Origin: Planctomycetota bacterium
GTDB taxonomy: Bacteria > Planctomycetota > SZUA-567
DNA: 7,864 nt
Direction of reading: 5' to 3'
NCBI GenBank assembly: GCA_020860865.1
Contig: JAJBTL010000429.1
Coordinates: forward strand, 1-7,864
Part shown: one piece after another, positions 1-6,643 of the stretch
Layout: each line of letters opens with the position of its first letter
Numbering within the stretch: the stretch's first letter is position 1
Program-made: the position numbers and the translations under genes
The notes under the pieces: generated by a model
What the model saw: the letters and a program-made list of their open reading frames with translations, nothing else
What the model was told of the DNA's origin: nothing
Database searches by the model: none

Positions 1-1
1 A

Positions 2-1561
2 ACGGTTTACAGTCCCATCATGATCCGGGAAGACGCGATGAAGATCCGGGATATTTACGGCCAGGCGCCGAATTCCCGCTACTTTACCCGTGTCATGCCC
101 GAGCCGCAGATTACCGAAGACGGCCTTGTCATGGACGTCACCTTCATTATCCAGGAAAGCCCGGAGGTGATGGTGGAAGGTATCCGCATCACCGGCCTTA
201 CCCACACCCAGGAAGTGGTCGTTCTCCGCGAGTTCGAGTTGTTCCCGGGTGAGAAAATTGATTCCCGGAAATTCAACCGCTCCCGGGAAAACATTGAAAA
301 CCTCGGTTATTTCAAGGAACGGCCGAGTATTGAAATCCGTGAAGGATCGGCGCCGGACCGGGCTATCCTCGTGGCCGAACTCGAGGAAATCCCCACCGGG
401 AAAATCACCGCCGGCGTCGGCGTGTCGTCCGAGGATTCCATTGTCGGCTCGTTCGGCATTTCGCAGCGGAACTTCAACTACCGCGACCGGCCGAAGTCGT
501 TCCGCGACCTCTATACCGGGAAGTCGTTCCGTGGCGCCGGGCAGTCGTTCTCCATCAATGCCTCGGCCGGTTCGGAAACGCAGAACTATTCGGTCAACTT
601 CACCAATCCTTGGATTTTCGGCAAGCCCATCAGCATGGCGACGTCGGCGTATTGCAATTCGTATGAATACGACGACGAATACCACGAACGGCGCATGGGC
701 GCCAGCCTCGCCTATGGCAAGCGGCTGTTCGGCATCAGGGGTTTGACAGGAACCGTCGGCTACCGGTTTGAAATGGTCAAGCTGTCCAAGTTTGCCGAGT
801 CAGGCTACAAATCCCCGGAGTACTTGCGTCAGGAAGGTACCCATAACGTCAGCCGCTGGATTGCCGGCATCAACTACGATTCCCGCGACAGCACGTGGGA
901 ACCGACCAAGGGCGCCCAGTTTGGGGCCAACGTCGAACTGGCCGGCATGGCCGCCGGCAGTTCGAAGGACTTCTGGCGCGGGTTCCTGTCCGGGCAGTAT
1001 TTTGTTCCTTTCCACGTCGACAGCCAGGACCGGAACTGGTCGCTTGGCTTCCGTGGCGACTTCGCCTACGCGCAGGCCTACGGCGACGGCGACGGGTGGG
1101 GAACGGACGCCGACGGTAACCGGCTTGATTATCGCAACGAGGTGCCGTACTACGAACGTTTCTACCTTGGCGGCGTCGGTACGGTCCGAGGCTTCGACAG
1201 CCGAGGCATATCGCCCCGCGACGAGTTTAATAACGCCATCGGCGGTGAAGGCATGATTTCCGGCTCGGTGGAACTGTTCTTCCCCATTTGGGAACGGGTG
1301 GTCCGGGGCAGCGCGTTCTACGATGTCGGCTCGGTGTGGCGCTACGGCGACGATCCGGGATACAACACCGGGAAGGATAAAGTGAGCGGAACGGCGCTTT
1401 CGAACACCGCCAGAAAGTTCCGGTCGTCCTTCGGTGTCGGTCTCCACGTCAAGACGCCGCTTGGCCCGATGCCGGTCCGGATGTACTACTCGTTCCCGAT
1501 TAACAAGCAGGACGGGGACAAGACGCAGCGGTTCCAGTTCACCATGGGGGCGTTGTTCTAA
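2..1561 (+). CDS. bamA: Outer membrane protein assembly factor BamA (5' end cut by the window)
   Basis: BamA is the outer-membrane core of the BAM complex, which folds and inserts beta-barrel proteins. The reading frame is open to the left edge, so the N-terminus and the first POTRA domains lie outside; families usually run to about 750-850 residues and 519 are visible here. Residues below count from the ATG at 20, which is internal and not the true start. The end of one POTRA domain occupies about 1-47. The last POTRA is about 50-123, with the typical I-x-I-x-G-L...T pattern and an NLGYF motif at 94-98. The barrel runs from about 128 to 513. The conserved loop-6 VRGF motif is at 389-392 (bases 1184-1195). 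The protein ends in FQFTMGALF, a good C-terminal beta-signal for BAM recognition. The downstream ompH neighbour is classic for bamA. The family call is secure; only the upstream extent is unknown. Confidence 0.95.
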   Translation, partial: TVYSPIMIREDAMKIRDIYGQAPNSRYFTRVMPEPQITEDGLVMDVTFIIQESPEVMVEGIRITGLTHTQEVVVLREFELFPGEKIDSRKFNRSRENIENLGYFKERPSIEIREGSAPDRAILVAELEEIPTGKITAGVGVSSEDSIVGSFGISQRNFNYRDRPKSFRDLYTGKSFRGAGQSFSINASAGSETQNYSVNFTNPWIFGKPISMATSAYCNSYEYDDEYHERRMGASLAYGKRLFGIRGLTGTVGYRFEMVKLSKFAESGYKSPEYLRQEGTHNVSRWIAGINYDSRDSTWEPTKGAQFGANVELAGMAAGSSKDFWRGFLSGQYFVPFHVDSQDRNWSLGFRGDFAYAQAYGDGDGWGTDADGNRLDYRNEVPYYERFYLGGVGTVRGFDSRGISPRDEFNNAIGGEGMISGSVELFFPIWERVVRGSAFYDVGSVWRYGDDPGYNTGKDKVSGTALSNTARKFRSSFGVGLHVKTPLGPMPVRMYYSFPINKQDGDKTQRFQFTMGALF

Positions 1562-1890
1562 GTTCTGTGTCGTTGACCTACTATAGTTAGTAATATGAAA
1601 TGCCTCGGGGGTCGAGGTGTGAAACACGGCGGCGGGGAGCTGATGTTGCCCGGGAGAACGCCGTTTTCGCGACTGCGGTACCGCGCCTCTTTCAGAACAT
1701 CGTTGTCGGTCGTGGTCGTCCTTTCGGACCGGTTTTCCGGAAAAGAGGGACCGCCCGTCCGGCCCGCTATCCGATGTTCAGGGAGAGGGCGCGAACGCTG
1801 TTGCGGGAGCGGGTTTTGTCCCAGGGCGACACTGGCGCCCCGCCGTCGTGTTTTCCACCCGGATTCGCGAGGCCTTTTTCTTGCTATTAT
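1562..1890. other. Long intergenic stretch between bamA and ompH, no recognisable gene
   Basis: Two overlapping frames of about 100 codons cross this stretch (from roughly 1595 and 1600). Their products are arginine- and glycine-rich with no family resemblance and no ribosome site, so I do not call them. Visible small structures are a dyad TACTA-tagt-TAGTA just after bamA (1579-1592), a perfect palindrome GCGGTACCGC at 1675-1684, and a CCGG-tttt-CCGG hairpin near 1729-1740. None has a following T-run that would make it a terminator. The stretch may carry a long ompH leader or simply be spacer. Confidence 0.4.
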
Positions 1891-1894
1891 TTTC

Positions 1895-1922
1895 TTGCTT
1901 TGAGGTAATGGCTTGGTACAAT
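1895..1922 (+). promoter_or_regulatory. Putative sigma70-type promoter for ompH
   Basis: A TTGCTT -35 (1895-1900) lies 16 bases before a TACAAT -10 (1917-1922). The -10 matches five of six consensus positions and is preceded by TGG, an extended -10 TGn motif that can offset the weak -35. The local sequence is AT-rich within a GC-rich region. The predicted start near 1929 would leave a leader of about 55 bases before the ompH ATG. Two copies of TTTTCTTGCT (1876-1885 and 1890-1899) overlap its upstream edge. This comes from consensus matching only. Confidence 0.45.
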
Positions 1923-1983
1923 TTAGAGTTTACGAAAAAAGTTGACTTGGTCATGTAGGCCGGTTTTCCAGGAGATCATTAAA

Positions 1984-2634
1984 ATGCTGAAGTTCATGTC
2001 GAAAGCGGCGCTTGTCGCTTGTGCAGTGTGCGTGGTGGCGTCGGCGGTCCAGGCCGGCGAGGCGCCGCAGGCGCCGGAGACCAAGCGAATTGGCATTGTC
2101 TATATCCAACAGGTGTTCCAGAACTACCAGTACGCCAAGGATACCGAAGGCCGTATCCGCGACGCCTTCCAGCCGGAGCAGACCCGCATCGAAGGCGAAA
2201 TCGCCCGCATCCAGGAAATGGAACGCGCCCTCCAGAACAACCCGCTCATGGCTCCCGGCAGCGCCCAGTGGCGGAAAAAGATGATGGAAATCGAAGGCGC
2301 CAAGGTCGAAGTCCAGGCCATGCAGGAGGACTTCGGGAAACGCGTCCGGGACGAAGAGGCAGCCTTCTGGATGAACATGTACAACGCCTTCCAGCGCTCC
2401 TGCAAGGTTCTCGCCGAATACTACAACTACGACATCATCATCGCCTCGCCGGACCCGTCCCTCTCCGAGGAAGCGGTCAAGGCCATGGACCCGATGGCGA
2501 TTCAGCAGGAAATCCTCATGCGGCGCATCCAGTACGTCCATGACCGGGCCAACCTCACCGTCTCCATAACGGAACTGATGAACCACCGCTATGCCGAACA
2601 CCTCCGGGACCCGGCGCGGAACCCGACGCTGTAG
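1984..2634 (+). CDS. skp: OmpH/Skp family periplasmic chaperone
   Basis: Skp/OmpH proteins are periplasmic trimeric holdases that carry unfolded outer-membrane proteins to BamA. The ATG at 1984 is chosen because AGGAGA (1970-1975) sits just upstream and because it opens a good signal peptide: K3 and K7, a hydrophobic stretch at about 8-22, and a likely cleavage after V-Q-A24. An in-frame ATG at 1942 has no such support. The 216-residue product then shows the family pattern: a short beta-strand GIVYIQQVFQ (about 37-46), a long charged helical region of about 50-150 with alternating E/Q/R/K suited to a coiled-coil tentacle, and a returning strand YNYDIIIASP near 156-165. It is a little longer than the E. 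coli protein (about 160 residues). Placement directly after bamA supports the call. The gene ends in TAG and is followed by an intrinsic terminator. Confidence 0.88.
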   Translation: MLKFMSKAALVACAVCVVASAVQAGEAPQAPETKRIGIVYIQQVFQNYQYAKDTEGRIRDAFQPEQTRIEGEIARIQEMERALQNNPLMAPGSAQWRKKMMEIEGAKVEVQAMQEDFGKRVRDEEAAFWMNMYNAFQRSCKVLAEYYNYDIIIASPDPSLSEEAVKAMDPMAIQQEILMRRIQYVHDRANLTVSITELMNHRYAEHLRDPARNPTL

Positions 2635-2696
2635 GGAAAAAGGTTCGAAAAAGCAGCCGGTTTCATCTCGCAACATTTGTGAAAAGCGTTACCATT

Positions 2697-2743
2697 ATGA
2701 ATCCTTTCATCGGCGCCACAGCGCCGGGGAAGGATTCATTTTT
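2697..2743 (+). terminator. Rho-independent terminator after ompH
   Basis: The outer stem GAATCCTT (2699-2706) pairs with AAGGATTC (2730-2737) and can extend by two more pairs. It encloses a perfect inner stem CGGCGC-caca-GCGCCG (2711-2726), and a run of five T follows at 2739-2743. It lies 62 bases after the ompH stop, so it should end the bamA-ompH transcript and make lpxD depend on its own promoter. Confidence 0.85.
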
Positions 2744-2747
2744 ACAT

Positions 2748-2901
2748 TAGAAGTTGTTCTATAACTTCGGATCGTCGTCGTAGACGAGGAAAAATGGCCG
2801 ACAGGCTTATTTTTTGCCCGGTAATTTGGGCGGAAAATACGCCGAGAGGCCATTTTTGACGAAGTATACGGCGGCGAGGCGGGGTTATAGAACGACTTCT
2901 A
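2748..2901. mobile_element. MITE-like palindromic element
   Basis: TAGAAGTTGTTCTATAAC (2748-2765) is matched by its reverse complement at 2884-2901 with one mismatch. The symmetry continues inward: AAAAATGGCC (2790-2799) faces GGCCATTTTT (2848-2857), and GCCC (2816-2819) faces GGGC (2828-2831) around an eight-base loop. With a small bulge, the whole 154 bases form one long imperfect hairpin. TA at both extreme ends would fit a TA target duplication as in mariner/IS630-like or some IS5-like elements. No transposase is encoded, so it would be non-autonomous. It sits between the ompH terminator and the lpxD promoter region. The parent family is not recognised. A large extragenic palindrome of another kind is the alternative. 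Confidence 0.65.
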
Positions 2902-2945
2902 TCATACATGGGACGGATGGCCGTCATCCCCACACCGGAACCGAG

Positions 2946-2974
2946 TTGACAATTGGTTCCTCTGTGGCGACAGT
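2946..2974 (+). promoter_or_regulatory. Possible promoter for lpxD
   Basis: A perfect TTGACA (2946-2951) is followed after 17 bases by GACAGT (2969-2974), which matches the -10 consensus at only three of six positions. A promoter is expected somewhere here because a terminator closes the preceding unit and the palindromic element intervenes. The -35 is persuasive; the -10 is weak. Confidence 0.3.
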
Positions 2975-3008
2975 CTGCGTCCGGGAAAAAAATAGTGAAG
3001 GGGAGTCC

Positions 3009-4076
3009 ATGGCCGAAATGACCTTGCGGGCGGTGGCGGAAGCGATTGGCGCCGAACTGGTCGGCGGCGATCCGGACGCGGTCGTCTCGAACCTGGCGTC
3101 GTTGTCCGAGGCCGGACCGGGCGACGTGACGTTCCTCGCGAACAAGGCCTACGCCGCCCAACTTGCCGCCACCAAGGCGACTGCGGCGGTGGTGGCGAAA
3201 GACACCGAACCGGTGGCGGCCGCCCTCCTCCGGGTGGACAACCCGGACCTCGGCTTCGCCAAGGTGGCGCTTCTCCTGAAGCCGCCGCCGGCCCGTCCGG
3301 CCGCCGGCATCCACCCGACCGCCGTCGTCGCGAAGACGGCGACTATCGGGGACAACGTGTCCATCGGCGCCGGAACGGTGGTGGAGGACGGCGCCGTCGT
3401 CGGGTCGGGTACGGTTCTTATGCCGCAGGTCTATATCGGCGCCGGTTCCGTCATCGGGGACGACTGCCTGTTCTACCCGGGCGTCCGGGTTTACCACCAG
3501 GTGACTATCGGCAGCCGCTGCATTTTCCATGCCGGCGCCGTCATCGGGTCGGACGGGTTCGGCTATGCCTGGACCGGGCAGGGCTATTTCAAGATTCCCC
3601 AGGTCGGGACGGTGGTCATAGAGGACGAGGTCGAACTCGGGGCCAACGTCACGGTCGACCGGGCCCGCTTCGGCGAGACGCGGATAGGGCGCGGGACAAA
3701 GCTCGACAACCTTGTCCAGATCGCCCACAACGTGAAGTTGGGACCGTGCTGCGCCTTTGCCGCCCAGGTCGGCATCGCCGGTTCGGCCGAGATCGGCGCC
3801 GGTGTCCAGATGGGCGGCCAGGCCGCCGTCGTCGGCCATGTCAAGGTCGGGAGCGGCCTCACCATCGTCGGCCAGTCGGGAGTTTCAAAGTCGGTCCCGG
3901 GCCGCGAAAGCGGCGCGCCGGCGGACCGGCTGGTCTGGATAGACTCGCCCGCCAAACCCATGCGGGAGCAGCTCGAGGAATGGCGCAACATCAAGAGCCT
4001 CGGCAAAGTGCGGAAACAGATTAAGGATATGGAACAGCGGTTGAAACGTATCGAAGAGGAGGAGAAAAGTTCATGA
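3009..4076 (+). CDS. lpxD: UDP-3-O-acylglucosamine N-acyltransferase LpxD
   Basis: LpxD adds the second, N-linked 3-hydroxyacyl chain from acyl-ACP to UDP-3-O-acyl-glucosamine, the third step of lipid A synthesis, in the cytoplasm. The ATG at 3009 follows a purine-rich GAAGGGGAG and opens the normal N-terminal uridine-binding domain (about 1-95); the frame also runs upstream through the palindromic element, but that part has no LpxD character. The left-handed beta-helix of hexapeptide repeats spans about 100-290 ([24 protein letters not shown] and so on). The conserved GSDGFGYA is at 180-187 and GANVTVDRA at 211-219. The catalytic histidine is H240 in QIAHNV. A charged C-terminal helix (about 318-355) carries [15 protein letters not shown] and ends in EEEEK. 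At 355 residues the length is normal. Its stop overlaps the next start (ATGA), indicating translational coupling with lpxC-fabZ. Confidence 0.96.
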   Translation: MAEMTLRAVAEAIGAELVGGDPDAVVSNLASLSEAGPGDVTFLANKAYAAQLAATKATAAVVAKDTEPVAAALLRVDNPDLGFAKVALLLKPPPARPAAGIHPTAVVAKTATIGDNVSIGAGTVVEDGAVVGSGTVLMPQVYIGAGSVIGDDCLFYPGVRVYHQVTIGSRCIFHAGAVIGSDGFGYAWTGQGYFKIPQVGTVVIEDEVELGANVTVDRARFGETRIGRGTKLDNLVQIAHNVKLGPCCAFAAQVGIAGSAEIGAGVQMGGQAAVVGHVKVGSGLTIVGQSGVSKSVPGRESGAPADRLVWIDSPAKPMREQLEEWRNIKSLGKVRKQIKDMEQRLKRIEEEEKSS

Positions 4077-5365
4077 CGGCGGAAAAACAGCGGACGCTGG
4101 CGAAAGCGGTGACATTCACGGGAATCGGGCTCCACACCGGCGCCGAGGCGACAGTGACGGTGCATCCGGCCGAGGCCGGCCAGGGCATCCGGGTCAGGTC
4201 CGGGGGAGTCGAGAAAACACTGACGCCAAGCCTGTCGGACGGGGCGCGGAACTGCAACACTATCCGTCTCGAGGAAAACCTCGACGTCATGACCCTTGAA
4301 CACCTTCTCTCCGCCGTATTCGGGATGGGTATCGACAACGCCGTCATCGAGGTGAACGGCCCGGAAGCGCCCGGCCTCGACGGCTCCAGCCTCGAGTACG
4401 CGAAGGCGCTGGTCGAGGGCGGAATTGTCGAGCAGGACGTTGACCGGAAGGTCTTCATCCCGAAGGAAGCGATATCGGTCGGGAACGCCCAGGCCGGCGT
4501 GGCGGCCTATCCGTCGCCGGACGGGAAGTTCCGCGTCACCTACATTCTCGACTACAAGGAATCGGCCCTGGCCCGGGGCACGGTGACGCTGGAAGTGAAT
4601 CCGGACACGTTCATAACGGACATCGCGCCGGCCCGGACATTTGTCATGAAGGAACACGCCGCCGCCATGCAGGCGGCCGGCCTCGGCAAGGGCGCCAATC
4701 CGCAGAACACCCTCATCCTCGACGGCGACAACGTCATGGACAATTCGTTCCGCGTGCCTGACGAATGCGTCCGCCATAAAATCCTCGACCTCATTGGCGA
4801 CCTGTCCATCCTGAACCGGCGCCTCGGCGTGCACATTGTCGCGTCGAAGAGCGGCCATGCCTTGAATATCGAGCTGGCGAAGGCTATCCGGTCGCACATC
4901 CTGAAGACGGAAAATCCGGGCGGCGTCGTCGATTTCAGTTTGCTCACGAGCATACTGCCGCACCGCTATCCGTTCCTCCTGGTGGACAGGGTGCTTGAAC
5001 TCGAAGAGAAAAAGTATATCGTGGCAGTGAAGAACTTGACTTTCAATGAGGAGTTCTTCCAGGGCCACTTCCCGGGTGAACCGATCATGCCCGGCGTCCT
5101 CCAGATTGAAGCCCTGGCCCAGGCCGGCGCCATCATGATGCTTGGCGAGTTCCGGGGGAAGGGAAAACTGGCCGTCCTCATGACGGCGGACGACATAAAG
5201 TGGCGGCGGAAGGTGGTGCCGGGCGATTGCCTCTACCTCCACGCCGAGTTCATTAAAATGAAGCGGAGCATCGGCATTGTCCGGGTTTGGGCGGAGGTCG
5301 ACGGCGACGTGACGACAGAAGCGACTATTAAATTTGCCATTGTTGACGCCAATCCGGCTTATTGA
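4073..5365 (+). CDS. lpxC-fabZ: Bifunctional LpxC deacetylase / FabZ dehydratase fusion
   Basis: One 430-residue protein joins two enzymes. The N-terminal part (about 1-283) is LpxC, the zinc-dependent UDP-3-O-acyl-N-acetylglucosamine deacetylase that commits precursor to lipid A. It shows FTGIGLHTG at 15-23, catalytic E76 with zinc ligand H77 in LEHLLSA, zinc ligands H235 and D239 in [11 protein letters not shown], and the active-site H262 in SGHALN. The C-terminal part (about 287-430) is FabZ, the 3-hydroxyacyl-ACP dehydratase of fatty-acid elongation: [12 protein letters not shown] near 295-306, then [11 protein letters not shown] with catalytic H332 and E346 in QIEALAQ. The linker is only a few residues. 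All key residues are present, so both activities are expected. LpxC and FabZ compete for the same 3-hydroxyacyl pool. GAGGAGGAG (4056-4064) is a strong ribosome site, and the start overlaps the lpxD stop by four bases. Such fusions are known from several non-proteobacterial phyla. Confidence 0.96.
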   Translation: MTAEKQRTLAKAVTFTGIGLHTGAEATVTVHPAEAGQGIRVRSGGVEKTLTPSLSDGARNCNTIRLEENLDVMTLEHLLSAVFGMGIDNAVIEVNGPEAPGLDGSSLEYAKALVEGGIVEQDVDRKVFIPKEAISVGNAQAGVAAYPSPDGKFRVTYILDYKESALARGTVTLEVNPDTFITDIAPARTFVMKEHAAAMQAAGLGKGANPQNTLILDGDNVMDNSFRVPDECVRHKILDLIGDLSILNRRLGVHIVASKSGHALNIELAKAIRSHILKTENPGGVVDFSLLTSILPHRYPFLLVDRVLELEEKKYIVAVKNLTFNEEFFQGHFPGEPIMPGVLQIEALAQAGAIMMLGEFRGKGKLAVLMTADDIKWRRKVVPGDCLYLHAEFIKMKRSIGIVRVWAEVDGDVTTEATIKFAIVDANPAY

Positions 5366-5583
5366 CATAATTGGAGTCCAGCATTCAATAGCCTGAAAAA
5401 TCGCCTCCCTCTCCGCCGGTGCGGTTGGCTGGCTGGCGGTCCGGTTTGTCGCGCGTCATCCGCGCATGGACCGGGCGGGGAAATGTGGTTGCCCCGGCGG
5501 TTTTTCGGCAAAGTGGTGCCGGTCCTGTCCGGTTGGGCAGGAACCGGGATTGACAAGTTACTTGAACTGGGGAAAACCCGCAC
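5366..5583. other. Gap between lpxC-fabZ and lpxA with a hairpin, no gene
   Basis: I see no coding region in these 218 bases. An imperfect hairpin pairs CCGGTCCTGTCC (5519-5530) with GGGCAGGAACCGG (5535-5547) around GGTT; it has one bulge, one wobble pair and no T-run, so it is not a standard terminator. A TTGACA follows at 5550-5555, but no matching -10 fits before the lpxA ATG. A small dyad CAAGT-t-ACTTG lies at 5554-5564. GGGGAA (5569-5574) is the lpxA ribosome site. LpxA may thus be translated from a long leader or from an unrecognised promoter. Confidence 0.4.
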
Positions 5584-6468
5584 ATGAAGAACCGCATCCA
5601 TCCCAGCGCCAGCATTCATCCGACCGCCGTCCTCGGTGATGGCGTCGATATCGGGCCGTTTGTCGTTGTCGGTCCGGAGGTGAAAATCGGCGATCGCGCG
5701 CACCTGATGCCGCACTGCCATATCGTCACCCGCACTGTTCTCGGGAACGATTGCCATATCTGCACCGGCGCCGCCGTCGGCGGCGATCCGCAGGACCTGA
5801 AGTTCCGTGGTGAACCGACCGACCTTTATATCGGCGATCGGACCCGCATCGGCGAATTCGCCACCGTCAACCGGGGCACCGGCGTCGGCGGCTGCAAGAC
5901 CAACTGCGGAGCGGACGGCTTGTGAAGGGCATATGTCATTTCAGCCCCGGACGGATTAATCGGGAACAACGTCGTTATCACGAACTCGTCGCAACTGGCC
6001 GGTCACATCCATATCGAAGACTATGCCTGGGTGTCGGGGAGCGTATTGGTCCACCACTTCGTCACCATCGGCGGGATGTCGTTTGTGGCGCCCTGTTCCG
6101 GGGTGGCGGTGGATATTCCGCCCTATGTGATTGTCGAAGGCTTCCGCGACAACTGCAAGGTGCGGACCCTGAATATGGAAGGGCTGAAACGGCGCCAGGT
6201 GCCGCACGAATCCATCGGGAACCTGAAACGGGCGTTCAAAATCCTCTACCGTGACAAAAACCTCCGGGACGAGGCCATCGCCATCCTGACCGAGTCGTCC
6301 CTCCTTTCCGACCCGTATGTGAAAAACCTGTTCGACCACATCGTCGCCGCCCACAACGGGGTCCAGAACCGGGCATTGGAACGGTTCAGGGCCGACAAGT
6401 CGCGGACTATTTCGTCGTCCGGCAGTACGGTTGTCGTGGCGAAAGACGAACTGGCCGACGATGTTTGA
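5584..6468 (+). pseudogene. lpxA: lpxA (acyl-ACP--UDP-GlcNAc O-acyltransferase) interrupted by an in-frame stop
   Basis: LpxA performs the first step of lipid A synthesis, transferring a 3-hydroxyacyl chain to UDP-GlcNAc. Both halves lie in the same frame. Codons 1-113 carry hexapeptide repeats and the conserved PQDLKFRGEPT (69-79) and VNRGT (95-99). TGA at 5923-5925 is codon 114. From codon 115 the frame continues through IGNNVVITNSSQLAGH, VLVHHFVTIG, DIPPYVI and EGLKRR, with a helical C-terminus, giving about 294 codons against about 260 for the family. Aligned without gaps to E. coli LpxA as I recall it, the segment that should read like LLMINAHIAHDC reads L-stop-RAYVISAPDG, so catalytic H125 becomes P122. 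A neighbouring frame (5922 onward) reads CHFSPGRI, recovering one histidine of the motif but not the catalytic one. TGA ends lpxD and lpxC-fabZ here, so recoding is unlikely. Sequencing or assembly error is as likely as true decay, because LpxA is normally essential. Confidence 0.85.
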
Positions 6469-6643
6469 GGCATCATGTACGTTTTATAAAAAGTATAGAC
6501 CATAACGGTTGTACATGACGGCGGCCGGTCCGCGAGGCCACCGGTTGAATCCGGGAAACAGGCTCCACGAACACGCTTCACGCGCCACGCTTAAACCCAG
6601 TTGTGAACTGCCGAAATACGGTGAGGGAATCTGGAGAAATCGC
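6469..6643. promoter_or_regulatory. Upstream region of the hydrolase gene, with an AT-rich inverted repeat
   Basis: CATGTAC (6474-6480) is repeated inverted as GTACATG (6511-6517), flanking an AT-rich core containing TTTATAAAAA and TATAGA (6494-6499). It starts six bases after the lpxA stop and lies about 127 bases before the hydrolase ATG. The core could hold a promoter with an operator-like dyad, but no convincing -35 is seen. The remainder (6518-6632) shows nothing I recognise. Confidence 0.25.

Noticed and set aside
1595..1908. Two overlapping 102-codon frames between bamA and ompH
   Set aside because: Neither has a ribosome site or a family resemblance, and the two overlap each other in different frames.
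1942..1983. Upstream ATG (1942) as the ompH start
   Set aside because: It lacks a ribosome site and would put extra residues in front of a clear signal peptide that begins at 1984 with AGGAGA upstream.
2748..2901. CRISPR-type repeat or integron attachment site
   Set aside because: There is a single palindrome and no repeat-spacer periodicity, and no attC core sites or cassette gene are present.
2742..3839. A 365-codon minus-strand frame over the palindrome and lpxD
   Set aside because: It crosses the palindromic element and the antisense of LpxD, has low-complexity Asp/Gly/Arg content and no recognisable domain.
3584..5368. A 594-codon open frame on the minus strand across lpxD and lpxC-fabZ
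   Set aside because: It is fully antisense to two genes with all their catalytic motifs. Its product resembles no family, and long antisense frames are common in GC-rich coding DNA.
5550..5578. TTGACA before lpxA as its promoter
   Set aside because: A -10 would fall at about 5573-5578 (AAAACC), with no match to consensus, and the transcript would start at the ATG.
5923..5925. TGA in lpxA read as a recoded sense codon (selenocysteine or an alternative genetic code)
   Set aside because: TGA is the natural stop of lpxD, lpxC-fabZ and lpxA itself, the position is not a cysteine in the family, and neighbouring codons are also abnormal, pointing to a lesion.
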